From an uncultured Muribaculaceae bacterium (GTDB lineage Bacteria > Bacteroidota > Bacteroidia > Bacteroidales > Muribaculaceae): a DNA stretch of 64,000 bases. The notes under the pieces are model-generated. The model saw nothing but the letters and a program-made list of their open reading frames with translations, did no database searches and was not told the origin of the DNA. The stretch covers positions 187,188-251,187 of the forward strand of contig CAJUPY010000001.1 of NCBI GenBank assembly GCA_910588035.1. Direction: 5' to 3'. The translations under genes and the position numbers were made by a program. Shown here piece after piece: positions 42,612 to 52,405 of the stretch. Every line of letters begins with the position of its first letter. Positions within the stretch are counted from its first letter, which is position 1.

Positions 42612-43430
42612 TCAATCCAACAGGGCATCCATCTGTTTCTGAAGTTTCGACGCTTCGGCTGCGGCAGCTTCGGCAAAATCTTCGCCCGACGAAGCATAGA
42701 TGATACCTCGTGATGAGTTCACCAGCAGGCCACAATCATTTTTAAGCATTCCGTAACGGCACACTTCTTCAAGGCTGCCACCTTGCGCCCCTACACCCGG
42801 AACCAACAGGAAACTGTCGGGAGCGACACGTCTGATGTCAGCAAACATGCTGCCCTGTGTTGCTCCGACCACAAACATCATTTCTTCTGAAGAGGCCCAC
42901 GTGCGCGCTGTGGTGATAACCTTTTCAAAAAGACGCTGTCCGTCACGATCTTCAGTCAACTGAAAATCATGACTTCCTTTGTTTGATGTCAGTGCAAGAA
43001 GAACAACCCATCTCTCAGGATATCCGAGAAACGGAGTCACACTGTCCTGTCCCATATAAGGGGCCACGGTCACGGCGTCGACATCAAGATACTCGAAAAA
43101 AGAACGGGCATAAAGTTTCGATGTGTTACCGATGTCACCACGTTTTGCATCAGCTATTATGAACTGATCGGGATAGTTTTTCTTGATGTAGGCTATTGTC
43201 TTCTCAAGAGCGATCTGACCTGCCACACCTTCAGCCTCGTAAAAGGCCAGATTGGGCTTATAGGCCACGCAATAGGGGGCTGTCGCGTCAACAATAGCCT
43301 TGTTGAACTCGAAAACCGCGTCTTCCTTTCCAATCAGATGTTTCGGAAGTTTCTGAACATCTGTGTCAAGACCGACACACAAAAATGAACGTTTGCGACG
43401 AATGTTTTCTACAAGTTTTGCACGATTCAT
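42612..43430 (-). CDS. pyrF: orotidine 5'-phosphate decarboxylase, type 2
   Basis: This 272-residue enzyme makes UMP from OMP in pyrimidine synthesis. It has FLCVGLDTD at the N-terminus, the catalytic block IADAKRGDIGNT, and the phosphate-binding LVPGVGAQGG. The longer frame begins at 43478 inside prfA; the ATG at 43430 (MNRAKLVENI) fits the family and lies 17 bp after the prfA stop. It is probably co-transcribed with prfA from the promoter at 44574. The convergent esterase gene ends 23 bp away with no hairpin between them. Confidence 0.95.
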   Translation of the reverse strand: MNRAKLVENIRRKRSFLCVGLDTDVQKLPKHLIGKEDAVFEFNKAIVDATAPYCVAYKPNLAFYEAEGVAGQIALEKTIAYIKKNYPDQFIIADAKRGDIGNTSKLYARSFFEYLDVDAVTVAPYMGQDSVTPFLGYPERWVVLLALTSNKGSHDFQLTEDRDGQRLFEKVITTARTWASSEEMMFVVGATQGSMFADIRRVAPDSFLLVPGVGAQGGSLEEVCRYGMLKNDCGLLVNSSRGIIYASSGEDFAEAAAAEASKLQKQMDALLD

Positions 43431-43446
43431 ATCAATGATGTTTTTA

Positions 43447-44556
43447 TTAAAGTTCTGATTCTTTGAGTTTCTCTGCATTTTCAGCTATGATAAGTTGATC
43501 AATGCAGTCTTGAATGTCGCCGTCGACAAAAGCCTGGAGATTATATATCGTATAATTGATGCGATGATCGGTGATTCGCCCTTGTGGATAATTGTAGGTT
43601 CTTATCTTTGCCGAACGGTCTCCGGTCGAAACCATTGTTTTTCTGCGCGACGCAATGTCGTCAAGATATTTGCGATGTTCCTTGTCATAGATGAATGTAC
43701 GCAGACGGCTCAAGGCTCTCTCCTTGTTTTTCGGTTGATCTCGGGTCTCGGTACATTCTATCAGAATTTCCTCGGTCTCACCGGTGTTCGGATTCTTCCA
43801 CATGTAACGCAGCCTGACACCCGACTCCACTTTGTTGACATTCTGACCTCCAGCACCGCCGCTTCTGAACGTATCCCATTTGATCTCACCCTCGTTGATC
43901 TCGACATCAAACTCCTCGGCCTCGGGCAACACGGCAACCGTAGCAGCCGAAGTGTGCACCCTGCCCTGGGTTTCGGTCGCAGGAACCCGTTGAACACGGT
44001 GGACGCCGCTTTCATATTTCAAAGTGCCATAGACATTATCTCCAGAAACCACGAATACGATCTCTTTATATCCACCGGCAGTACCTTCGTTGAAACTTGT
44101 GACAGCGACCGTCCAACCCTTAGATTCACAATATTTCGTATACATCTTGAACAAATCACCGGCAAACAACGCCGCCTCATCACCTCCGGTGCCACCTCTG
44201 ATCTCGACAATCGCATTTTTAGCATCTTCGGGATCGGCCGGAATCAGCAGCAATTTTATTTCCTGCTCAAGCTCAGGCAGTTCAGCCGATGCTTCATCAA
44301 GCTGTTCCTTGGCCATGAGGCGCATATCGTCGTCATTTTCCGTATCAAGAACCTCGCGTGCCTCTGCCATGTCATCGAGCAGCGACCGGTAGCGGCGCGT
44401 AGCTTTTGTAAGACGCTCGAGATCCTTATATTCCTTGGTAAGTTTCACATAACGTCTCATGTCGGCAATGACACCCGGATCGGTTATCAATGTGCCGACT
44501 TCTTCAAAACGCGATTCAATGCCGTCAAGGCGCGATAATAATGAATTCTCAGGCAT
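43447..44556 (-). CDS. prfA: peptide chain release factor 1
   Basis: This 369-residue factor terminates translation at UAA and UAG. The tripeptide anticodon is PAT in VQRVPATETQG, which identifies RF1 rather than RF2 (SPF), and the peptidyl-tRNA hydrolysis motif GGQ is in RSGGAGGQNVNK. No programmed frameshift is present, as expected for RF1. Start and length match the family. It is followed 17 bp later by pyrF. Confidence 0.97.
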   Translation of the reverse strand: MPENSLLSRLDGIESRFEEVGTLITDPGVIADMRRYVKLTKEYKDLERLTKATRRYRSLLDDMAEAREVLDTENDDDMRLMAKEQLDEASAELPELEQEIKLLLIPADPEDAKNAIVEIRGGTGGDEAALFAGDLFKMYTKYCESKGWTVAVTSFNEGTAGGYKEIVFVVSGDNVYGTLKYESGVHRVQRVPATETQGRVHTSAATVAVLPEAEEFDVEINEGEIKWDTFRSGGAGGQNVNKVESGVRLRYMWKNPNTGETEEILIECTETRDQPKNKERALSRLRTFIYDKEHRKYLDDIASRRKTMVSTGDRSAKIRTYNYPQGRITDHRINYTIYNLQAFVDGDIQDCIDQLIIAENAEKLKESEL

Positions 44557-44573
44557 TCTGTCTATTTTTTTCG

Positions 44574-44605
44574 CGAAGTTACAAGAATTTACTCATTTCT
44601 GCAAA
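44574..44605 (-). promoter_or_regulatory. prfA-pyrF promoter
   Basis: On the minus strand TTTG (44605-44602) and TAACTTCG (44581-44574) are 20 bp apart; the -7 element has one deviation (TTCG for TTTG). The ATG is 18 bp downstream. Confidence 0.55.
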
Positions 44606-44761
44606 CCGAATACGGAACTCATCTTGTCATTATGCCTCAGCAAGCCGGGCCACACCGACGTCTTAAACGACAAAATCAGCTGTTACTGTTTCAACTGTCA
44701 ACCCCGATATCCCCACAATATCCGACGTGCGACACATGAAAACACTATAATCGTCATCTGT

Positions 44762-44794
44762 TTTGCAGTTAGCAGAAAAATAGTTACCTTTGCA
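44762..44794 (+). promoter_or_regulatory. typA promoter
   Basis: TTTG (44762-44765) and TACCTTTGCA (44785-44794) are spaced by 19 bp, an essentially ideal Bacteroidota promoter, with the ATG 26 bp downstream. Confidence 0.8.
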
Positions 44795-44819
44795 GCTTGA
44801 AAATTAGAGCATAAAAAAT

Positions 44820-46622
44820 ATGCAGCAGAAGATTAGAAACATTGCGATCATCGCTCACGTAGACCACGGCAAAACCACTTTGGTCGACAAAATGCTTCTC
44901 GCGGGTCACCTTTTCCGCGAAAACCAGAACGCAGGAGAACTTATTCTCGACAACAACGATCTTGAACGGGAACGAGGCATAACGATTCTTTCAAAGAACG
45001 TATCTATTGATTACAAAGGATATAAGATCAATATAATCGACACCCCCGGACACGCCGACTTTGGCGGAGAAGTCGAGCGCGTGCTGAACATGGCCGACGG
45101 CTGTCTGCTTCTTGTAGACGCTTTTGAAGGCCCGATGCCTCAGACACGCTTTGTTTTGCAGAAGGCAATTCAAATGGGGCTCAAACCTGTTGTCGTGATA
45201 AACAAAGTCGACAAACCCAACTGCCGCCCCGACGAAGTGCAGGAGATGGTGTTCGACCTCATGTTCAACCTTGACGCGACAGAAGACCAGCTTGAATTCC
45301 CTACAATCTACGGATCTGCAAAAAATGGCTGGATGAGTACCGATTGGGAAAAACCGACCGACAACATTCTGCCTGTTCTTGATGCGATCATCGAACACAT
45401 ACCCGCTCCCGAGACTATCGAAGGTGACGCACAGATGCTCATCACATCACTCGATTTCTCAAACTATGTAGGACGAATCGCTATCGGACGAGTACACCGC
45501 GGCACGATTCGCGAGAATATGGACATAGCTCTCATCAAAAAAGACGGCTCGGTGGTAAAACAGCGCATCAAAGAACTTCATACTTTCGAAGGTATGGGAC
45601 GAAAGAAAGTTGAAAGCGTCAGCAGCGGTGATATCTGCGCACTTGTCGGCATCGAGGGATTTGAGATCGGTGACACTGTCGCAGACATCAATAATCCTGA
45701 AGCACTGCCACGCATAGCTATCGACGAACCGACAATGTCGATGACGTTCACGATCAATGACAGTCCGTTTTTCGGCCGTGACGGCAAATTTGTCACCTCG
45801 CGCCACATTCACGAACGACTGATCAAGGAACTTGACAAAAACCTCGCCCTTCGTGTAACCAAAGACGACCACCAGGACGTGTGGACCGTGTATGGACGTG
45901 GAGTCCTTCACCTGTCGGTCCTGATCGAGACAATGCGCCGTGAAGGCTATGAGCTTCAAGTTGGTCAACCTCAGGTAATCGTCAAGGAAATTGACGGACA
46001 GAAGTGCGAGCCGGTCGAGTTGCTGACAATAAATGTGACCGAGGAATATGCCAGCAAGATGATCGACATGGTCACACGCCGTAAAGGCGACCTCGTTTCG
46101 ATGACAACCCAGAATGACCGCGTGCACATGGAATTCAACATTCCCTCGCGAGGAATAATCGGACTGCGCAACAACGTGCTGACAGCATCGGCCGGAGAAG
46201 CCATAATGGCACACCGTTTCCTTGAGTATCAACCCTGGAAAGGCGACATCGACCGACGCACAAACGGTTCGCTCATCGCCATGGAGGGCGGAACAGCCTA
46301 TGCCTATGCCATAGACAAGCTTCAAGACCGCGGCCGCTTCTTCATCTTCCCGCAAGAAGAAGTCTATGCCGGTCAGGTTGTCGGAGAAAACGCCAAAGAC
46401 AATGATATCGTTGTCAACGTGACAAAATCAAAGAAACTGACAAACATGCGTGCTTCCGGTGCAGACGACAAAGCCCGGATTATTCCGCCGGTTGTCTTCA
46501 GCCTTGAAGAAGCCCTTGAATATATAAAGGAAGACGAATATGTCGAAGTGACGCCACACCACCTGCGTCTGCGCAAAATCATTCTTGACGAGATAGAGCG
46601 TAAAAGAGCCAATAAAAGCTGA
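44820..46622 (+). CDS. typA: ribosome-associated GTPase TypA/BipA
   Basis: This 600-residue translational GTPase aids large-subunit assembly and growth under stress. The G1 motif is AHVDHGKTT, G3 is DTPGHADF and G4 is NKVD; the EF-G-like domains II, III and V and the TypA-specific C-terminal domain are present (RTNGSLIAMEGG, KELTNMRASGAD-like region). Length is normal. It is a single-gene unit with its own promoter and terminator. Confidence 0.97.
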   Translation: MQQKIRNIAIIAHVDHGKTTLVDKMLLAGHLFRENQNAGELILDNNDLERERGITILSKNVSIDYKGYKINIIDTPGHADFGGEVERVLNMADGCLLLVDAFEGPMPQTRFVLQKAIQMGLKPVVVINKVDKPNCRPDEVQEMVFDLMFNLDATEDQLEFPTIYGSAKNGWMSTDWEKPTDNILPVLDAIIEHIPAPETIEGDAQMLITSLDFSNYVGRIAIGRVHRGTIRENMDIALIKKDGSVVKQRIKELHTFEGMGRKKVESVSSGDICALVGIEGFEIGDTVADINNPEALPRIAIDEPTMSMTFTINDSPFFGRDGKFVTSRHIHERLIKELDKNLALRVTKDDHQDVWTVYGRGVLHLSVLIETMRREGYELQVGQPQVIVKEIDGQKCEPVELLTINVTEEYASKMIDMVTRRKGDLVSMTTQNDRVHMEFNIPSRGIIGLRNNVLTASAGEAIMAHRFLEYQPWKGDIDRRTNGSLIAMEGGTAYAYAIDKLQDRGRFFIFPQEEVYAGQVVGENAKDNDIVVNVTKSKKLTNMRASGADDKARIIPPVVFSLEEALEYIKEDEYVEVTPHHLRLRKIILDEIERKRANKS

Positions 46623-46647
46623 TTCGACAGCTGATTTTAAGACATTC

Positions 46648-46692
46648 AACAGTCCGGAAATGACTTACAAGGCCGTTTCCGGACTGTTTTTT
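46648..46692 (+). terminator. intrinsic terminator of typA
   Basis: A 13-bp perfect stem (46648-46660 with 46676-46688; core CAGTCCGGAAA) ends in a run of T to 46692. Confidence 0.9.
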
Positions 46693-46725
46693 CATTGATT
46701 TTCAACAAAAAATGCATTAATCAAG

Positions 46726-46757
46726 TTGTAAATTGCTCAAAAATAAGTACCTTTGCA
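46726..46757 (+). promoter_or_regulatory. glycogen synthase promoter
   Basis: TTG (46726-46728) and TACCTTTGCA (46748-46757) are 19 bp apart. The ATG at 46778 is 20 bp downstream, which excludes the longer frame opening at 46733. Confidence 0.75.
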
Positions 46758-46777
46758 CTTTCAAAACAATATTGTGT

Positions 46778-48424
46778 ATGAACAAAGAGAAAGTTGACGT
46801 TGATTTGCTTATCGAAACAAGTTGGGAAGTATGCAACAAGATCGGTGGCATCTACACTGTTCTTTCAACCAAAGCCAAAACACTTCAGAAGCTTTACAAG
46901 GATAAGAACATTTTTATCGGGCCTGACGTATGGACGGCCGAGACTCCCTCTCCATTCTTCACTGAAACCAGAACCCCTCTCGACAAATGGCGCAAACAGG
47001 CTGAGCTGCCTTACGGCATTACAGTCAGAACTGGTCGATGGGAAATTCCCGGACGTCCGTTGGTCGTACTCGTCAAATTCGACCCGATGTATGCCATGAA
47101 CGACGACCTTTACGGCGAGATGTGGAAACGATTCAGAGTCGATTCACTCCATGCCTATGGAGACTATGGCGAAGCCGCCGCATTCTCACATGCCGCAGCC
47201 CTTGTCATCGAAGATATCTGTCGTTTCAACGGACTTGACAAGAAAATAATCGCTCATTTCGACGAATGGACAACAGGCATGGGGCTTCTGCATGTCAAAG
47301 CCACACTGCCGACTGTTGCCACAATATTCACCACCCATGCGACAAGCATCGGCCGCAGCATCTGTGGAAACGGCAAACCTTTATATGACTATCTCAAAGG
47401 CTACAATGGCGACCAGATGGCACGCGAGCTTAACATGGAAGCCAAACATTCGCTTGAGAAAGCCGCAGCACACAATGCCGACTGTTTCACGACTGTAAGC
47501 GAGATCACCGCCATCGAATGTGAACAACTGCTGGAGATCAGACCTGCCGTTGTCACCCCCAACGGGTTTGAAGCGAACTTCGTTCCCTCGAAAACGAATT
47601 TTGAGTCATGTCGTGACGAGGCACGTTGCCGATTGATGTCAGTGGCTTCAGCCCTGACAGGCAAAGAATATGCCGATGATACATTCATTCTGGCCACTTC
47701 AGGCCGTTGTGAATACCGCAACAAAGGGCTTGATCTGTTCCTTGATTCAATCTCCCGACTCAAAGACACCAAACTCGACCGAGATATTCTCGCATTCATT
47801 CTTGTCCCGGCCTGGGTAAAAGAACCGCGAACCGATCTGGTCAACGCACTTGAGATGAACCAGACTGAAGCTCTTTCTGATCGGGTCATCACACATTGGG
47901 TCAACAATCCCGACCAAGACATGGTGCTGAACTCGATTCACAGACTCGGCTTTACAAACGACAACGACTCGAAAGTAGACGTCATTTATGTACCATGCTA
48001 TCTGAACGGCAATGATGGAATCTTCAACACTGACTATTATAGCCTTTTGATCGGAATGGACGCCACCGTTTTCCCGTCATATTACGAACCTTGGGGTTAC
48101 ACTCCGCTTGAAAGCGTCGCCTTCGGGGTCCCGACTGTCACAACTTCGCTTTCAGGATTCGGACAATGGATTCTCTCGTCTTCATCACCGATATTCGCAA
48201 AATCGGGTGTGTCGGTGATCGCACGCGGAGATTCAAATTACAATGAAGTAGCCGACAAGATTTCGGCTGCCGTAGCCTCGCTCGACAATTCGACCGCGCC
48301 CCAACTGACTGCAATTTCAAAAGCTGCCCGCAAGACAGCCTCAAAAGCTGCATGGACCTATTTTATCGAGTATTACATCGAAGCATTCGATATCGCACTT
48401 AATAATGCGGCCACACGCAACTGA
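46778..48424 (+). CDS. glycogen synthase (GT3 type)
   Basis: This 548-residue glycosyltransferase resembles the GT3 glycogen synthases of fungi and animals rather than GlgA: it opens with LIETSWEVCNKIGGIYTVLS, contains ATIFTTHATSIGR, and has the C-terminal PSYYEPWGYTPLESVAFGVPT donor-site motif with its two glutamates. It should elongate alpha-1,4-glucan from UDP- or ADP-glucose in the cytoplasm. Bacteroidota commonly place it before a glucan phosphorylase, as here (56 bp gap). No branching enzyme or glgC is seen in the window. Confidence 0.92.
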   Translation: MNKEKVDVDLLIETSWEVCNKIGGIYTVLSTKAKTLQKLYKDKNIFIGPDVWTAETPSPFFTETRTPLDKWRKQAELPYGITVRTGRWEIPGRPLVVLVKFDPMYAMNDDLYGEMWKRFRVDSLHAYGDYGEAAAFSHAAALVIEDICRFNGLDKKIIAHFDEWTTGMGLLHVKATLPTVATIFTTHATSIGRSICGNGKPLYDYLKGYNGDQMARELNMEAKHSLEKAAAHNADCFTTVSEITAIECEQLLEIRPAVVTPNGFEANFVPSKTNFESCRDEARCRLMSVASALTGKEYADDTFILATSGRCEYRNKGLDLFLDSISRLKDTKLDRDILAFILVPAWVKEPRTDLVNALEMNQTEALSDRVITHWVNNPDQDMVLNSIHRLGFTNDNDSKVDVIYVPCYLNGNDGIFNTDYYSLLIGMDATVFPSYYEPWGYTPLESVAFGVPTVTTSLSGFGQWILSSSSPIFAKSGVSVIARGDSNYNEVADKISAAVASLDNSTAPQLTAISKAARKTASKAAWTYFIEYYIEAFDIALNNAATRN

Positions 48425-48480
48425 ATAAAGTAAGTTTGTTTTTCCTAAAGAATAAATTAACCAACTAATACAAATAAGGT

Positions 48481-51042
48481 ATGAAACTTCAAGTAAGCAA
48501 CACTAACGCGCCCGCGTGGCGTGACCTTACTGTCATTGCTGAACTGCCTGCCAAACTCAAGCCGCTGAACGAGCTTGCAAAGAACCTTTGGTGGGTATGG
48601 AACAGCGAAGGTAAAACTCTTTTCCACGACCTTTCTCCCGAACTCTGGCGCTCGACAGGTGAAAATCCAGTCATGCTGCTCCAGCAACTCTCATTTGAAC
48701 GCCTCCAGGAAATTCAGGCCGATAAAGACCTGATGTCAAGAATCAACGACGTCTACGCATCGTTCAAGGAATACATGAAAAAACCGATGCGCAAAGATAT
48801 TCCCTCAGTCGCATATTTCTCGATGGAGTATGGTTTGTGCAATGCATTGAAAATCTACTCAGGTGGCCTCGGCGTACTTGCAGGCGACTATATCAAAGAA
48901 GCTTCCGACAGCTGTGTCGACATGACAGCCGTGGGTTTCCTCTATCGTTACGGATATTTCACCCAGAGCCTCTCAGTCGACGGCCAGCAGATCGCCAACT
49001 ATGAACCCCAGAACTTCAACCAGCTCCCGATCGAGCAGGTCATGGATGCCAACGGCCGTCCGATGATTCTTGAGGTACCCTACCCCGGCCGCACAATCTA
49101 CAGCCACATCTGGCGTGTAAATGTCGGCCGCATGTGTCTCTATCTGATGGACACTGACTTTGACATGAACAGTGAGTTTGACCGTCCGATCACCCATCAG
49201 CTTTATGGTGGCGATTGGGAGAACCGCATCAAACAGGAATATCTGCTCGGAATCGGTGGCGTGCTCATGCTGAAGAAACTGGGCATCAAGGCCGACCTCT
49301 ACCACTGCAATGAGGGACATGCCGCCCTTCTAAACCTGCAACGTCTCGTTGACTATGTCCAGGAACAACACCTCGACTTCAATGTGGCACTTGAACTTGT
49401 CCGTGCAACCGGCCTCTACACCGTCCACACTCCCGTTCCCGCCGGACACGACTATTTCGACGAAGGTCTGTTCGGAAAATACATGGGTGAATATCCCGCG
49501 AAACTCGGCATCTCATGGAACGATCTGATGAACATGGGTCGTGAGAACCCAAACACCAACGAACGTTTCTCAATGAGCGTCTTCGCCCTGAACACTTGTC
49601 AGGAAGCAAATGGTGTCAGCTGGCTCCACGGTGAGGTATCGAAGAAAATGTTCGCAGGAATCTGGAAAGGTTACAACTGGCAGGAATCACATGTCGGATA
49701 TGTCACCAACGGTGTCCACATGCCGACCTGGGCCGCTTCTGAATGGAAAGCATTCTATCTTGAACAGCTCGGACCGCAAGTATTCACAGACCAGAGCAAC
49801 CCTGAGGCGTGGAAAGGCATTTTCTCTATCCCCGATGAAGAGATCTGGAACATGCGCATGCGCCTTAAAACGAAATTCATCAATTTCGTTAAACGTGACT
49901 TCAAGGCAAAATGGCTCGCTCAGCAGCGCGATCCGTCAGCTGTGATGAGCATCGTTGACAAAATCAACCCCAACGCACTGATCATCGGCTTCGCACGTCG
50001 CTTTGCAACATACAAACGCGCTCACCTGCTCTTTACCGACCTCGACCGCCTGTCGCGCATCGTCAATAACGACAAGTTCCCGGTTCAGTTCATCTTCTCA
50101 GGTAAAGCACACCCCGCCGATGGTGCCGGACAGGGACTGATCAAACGCATCATGGAAATCTCACGCATGCCCCAGTTCCTCGGCAAGATCATCTTCCTTG
50201 AAGACTACAATATGATCGTCGCAAAACGTCTTGTCAGCGGTGTCGATATCTGGCTAAACACTCCGACCCGCCCCCTCGAGGCATCGGGCACATCAGGAGA
50301 GAAGGCCGAAATGAACGGCGTGCTCAATTTCTCAGTGCTTGACGGTTGGTGGTATGAAGGCTACCGCTTCAATGAAAAAGCCGGCTGGGCTCTCACCGAC
50401 AAACGCACTTTCTCACCCGAGCAGCAGGAACAGCAAGATAAACTCGACGCCGCAACTATCTACTCTATGCTCGAAAATGAGATCGTACCTCTCTATTTCG
50501 CCAAGAATTCCAAGGGATATTCACCCGAGTGGATCCAATATATCAAAGGCTCGATCGGAGACATCGCACCCCATTTCACAATGAAACGAATGATCGATGA
50601 CTACATCAGCCGTTTCTATGAAAAAGAGGCAAAACGCGCTACCAGACTCAAAGCGAACGACTATGCACTCGCAAAACAGATCGTGGCATGGAAAGAACAT
50701 GTAGCATCTCTCTGGGACGGTGTCAAAGTCTTTGACGTCATCACAAGCGAGCACAACAACTCGACTGCAGGTACAAAATTCAACACCCGCATCATCGTAG
50801 ATACAAACGGCATCGGACGTGACCTCCACATTGAGCTTGTCGCCTACAAAACTGAAAATGGCGAAGAGAAACTCTGGCAGAAAGCTGAGTTCAAAGTCAT
50901 CAAAGAAGAAGGAAATGTCCTTACCTACGAACTCACCGATGAGTTGAAAGACGCCGGTGTGTTCCGCTTCGGATATCGCCTTTATCCCTACAACAAGGAA
51001 CTTCCCCACCGTCAGGACTTCGCTTACACCCGTTGGGCGTAA
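48481..51042 (+). CDS. glgP: alpha-glucan (glycogen) phosphorylase, GT35
   Basis: This 853-residue enzyme releases glucose-1-phosphate from glycogen. The PLP-binding lysine is in EASGTSGEKAEMNG, and GYVTNGVHMPTW and FARRFATYKRAHLLF belong to the GT35 core. An N-terminal DUF3417-like region (LAKNLWWVWN) is typical of the short bacterial alpha-glucan phosphorylases. Its last 120 residues after the core are an extra domain. It follows glycogen synthase and ends 14 bp before a strong bidirectional terminator. Synthase and phosphorylase together cover storage and mobilisation. Confidence 0.95.
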   Translation: MKLQVSNTNAPAWRDLTVIAELPAKLKPLNELAKNLWWVWNSEGKTLFHDLSPELWRSTGENPVMLLQQLSFERLQEIQADKDLMSRINDVYASFKEYMKKPMRKDIPSVAYFSMEYGLCNALKIYSGGLGVLAGDYIKEASDSCVDMTAVGFLYRYGYFTQSLSVDGQQIANYEPQNFNQLPIEQVMDANGRPMILEVPYPGRTIYSHIWRVNVGRMCLYLMDTDFDMNSEFDRPITHQLYGGDWENRIKQEYLLGIGGVLMLKKLGIKADLYHCNEGHAALLNLQRLVDYVQEQHLDFNVALELVRATGLYTVHTPVPAGHDYFDEGLFGKYMGEYPAKLGISWNDLMNMGRENPNTNERFSMSVFALNTCQEANGVSWLHGEVSKKMFAGIWKGYNWQESHVGYVTNGVHMPTWAASEWKAFYLEQLGPQVFTDQSNPEAWKGIFSIPDEEIWNMRMRLKTKFINFVKRDFKAKWLAQQRDPSAVMSIVDKINPNALIIGFARRFATYKRAHLLFTDLDRLSRIVNNDKFPVQFIFSGKAHPADGAGQGLIKRIMEISRMPQFLGKIIFLEDYNMIVAKRLVSGVDIWLNTPTRPLEASGTSGEKAEMNGVLNFSVLDGWWYEGYRFNEKAGWALTDKRTFSPEQQEQQDKLDAATIYSMLENEIVPLYFAKNSKGYSPEWIQYIKGSIGDIAPHFTMKRMIDDYISRFYEKEAKRATRLKANDYALAKQIVAWKEHVASLWDGVKVFDVITSEHNNSTAGTKFNTRIIVDTNGIGRDLHIELVAYKTENGEEKLWQKAEFKVIKEEGNVLTYELTDELKDAGVFRFGYRLYPYNKELPHRQDFAYTRWA

Positions 51043-51055
51043 GCCTTTATACTCC

Positions 51056-51099
51056 AATAATAAAAAAGGGAATGCCATGGCATTCCCTTTTTTATTATT
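51056..51099. terminator. bidirectional terminator, 44-bp perfect palindrome
   Basis: Every base from 51056 to 51077 pairs with 51078 to 51099. The core is GGGAATGCC/GGCATTCCC, flanked by A-run and T-run, so it ends glgP on the plus strand and the OmpA-family gene on the minus strand with equal quality. Confidence 0.95.
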
Positions 51100-51112
51100 A
51101 TGTAATTGGGCC

Positions 51113-52249
51113 TTATTCGGCGACTGCAATTGCCACACGGTTTTTAACACGTCCTTCAAAAGGTTGCACTGTGTCACCTTTTGCAGCAGTAGAAATTCGA
51201 TCGGCACTGATGCCGGCTTTCATAATAGCTGCAGCAACAGCTTCGGCGCGACGTTTTGAAAGTGACATATTGTAGGGAGCCGTACCGGTTTCCTTATCAG
51301 CATATCCGGTAACGACAACTTTTGTTTCGGGATTAGCCTTCATATACTCGATGATATCATCGACCTTGGGCTGTTCTGATTTACGAATGAAAGACGAATT
51401 GATCATGAAGAAGACATTCTGTGTCATTGCAGCGGGTTTTACGACCGGAGCAGGCTCAGGTGCGACAGGCGTGGGTACGGGAGCGGGTTCTGGTTCTGGT
51501 GCCGGTTCTGGAGCGGGAACAGGTTCTTCAATGACCGTTTCTTCAACCACTGCAACCTGCTTTTTAGATCGACCGAAGCTGTATGTTATACCGATCATGG
51601 CGTTGTACTGCCAATCAAAAGTGCTTCCTTTTTTTGAATTGAATTTATCGGGCAACATGTTGGTATTGACCTCAAGATTGAGAGCTATCGACCTGCTCAC
51701 ATTAATATTCAAACCGAGTCCTGCTCGTCCGGCGGGGAAAAATTCAGTTCCGGTCCAAAGTTTCTCAAGGTCATATCCTCTTGGTGCCAGACTTTGTGCC
51801 TCGTCATTATTGAAACCAAATGCTCCACCGAAGCCTACAAATCCATAGAAATCAAGTGTGCGGTTAGGGTTATATCCACAAAACAGATTTGTCAACGACA
51901 ACATCAAGTCAATGTCTCCCTGAAGATAATTGAACTTATAGTCTTCAACCGGTGCAACCCATGCACCCTTCGCCTGCCAACCACTGACACCGAAGCGCAA
52001 ACCGAGAACCGGACTGAATTTGTATCCGACATAGGCAGAAGCTGACGGCGAAATGAGATCTTTGAAACTTCCCTCACCGACCGTATACGCACCTCCGGCC
52101 TGAAGTTGAATAAACCATTGAGGTTTGAACTCCGAGGTTTCCTCGACCTCTGTTGAATTGACCGTGACAGTCTGTGCAGTCATTCCTGCTGTTCCGAAAG
52201 CCAACGTTGAAACGAACGCGGCAATCATGCTCTTGAATGAAATGTTCAT
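51113..52249 (-). CDS. OmpA-family outer membrane protein
   Basis: This 378-residue protein has a signal peptide (MNISFKSMIAAFVSTLAFGTAGMTAQ), an N-terminal eight-strand beta-barrel domain (about 40-220), a Pro/Glu/Ala-rich linker (PAPEPAPEPEPAPVPTP, about 240-265) and a C-terminal OmpA peptidoglycan-binding domain (VVVTGYADKETGTAPYN, LSKRRAEAVAAAI). It should anchor the outer membrane to peptidoglycan. The open frame begins at 52375 but the ATG at 52249 gives the signal peptide and lies 29 bp after a -7 element. A shared terminator is at its 3' end. Confidence 0.93.
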   Translation of the reverse strand: MNISFKSMIAAFVSTLAFGTAGMTAQTVTVNSTEVEETSEFKPQWFIQLQAGGAYTVGEGSFKDLISPSASAYVGYKFSPVLGLRFGVSGWQAKGAWVAPVEDYKFNYLQGDIDLMLSLTNLFCGYNPNRTLDFYGFVGFGGAFGFNNDEAQSLAPRGYDLEKLWTGTEFFPAGRAGLGLNINVSRSIALNLEVNTNMLPDKFNSKKGSTFDWQYNAMIGITYSFGRSKKQVAVVEETVIEEPVPAPEPAPEPEPAPVPTPVAPEPAPVVKPAAMTQNVFFMINSSFIRKSEQPKVDDIIEYMKANPETKVVVTGYADKETGTAPYNMSLSKRRAEAVAAAIMKAGISADRISTAAKGDTVQPFEGRVKNRVAIAVAE

Positions 52250-52277
52250 ATATAAATAGTTGTTAAGATTATTTAAT

Positions 52278-52311
52278 GCAAATATAACACTTGTAAAAGA
52301 GGTTTGGCAAA
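52278..52311 (-). promoter_or_regulatory. promoter of the OmpA-family gene
   Basis: On the minus strand TTTG (52311-52308) and TATATTTGCA (52287-52278) are 20 bp apart. Confidence 0.7.
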
Positions 52312-52392
52312 CAACTTGTGTTGCGGATATTGCGACAAAAATCATTTTCATAGACCTCCTGTCTATTATTTTCATATTACAGTCAAAAAGAT

Positions 52393-52400
52393 TATCTTTG
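52393..52400 (+). promoter_or_regulatory. -7 element of priA (probably leaderless)
   Basis: TATCTTTG ends 5 bp before the priA ATG at 52406. With the usual start distance, transcription would begin at or next to the A of the start codon. Confidence 0.5.
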
Positions 52401-52405
52401 CATGT

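Noticed and set aside
43495..44538. 347-codon open frame on the plus strand, antisense to prfA
   Set aside because: It mirrors a conserved coding gene and its product resembles no family. Long antisense frames are common opposite high-quality genes.
45459..46355. 298-codon open frame on the minus strand inside typA
   Set aside because: It is antisense to a conserved gene and has no recognisable motif.
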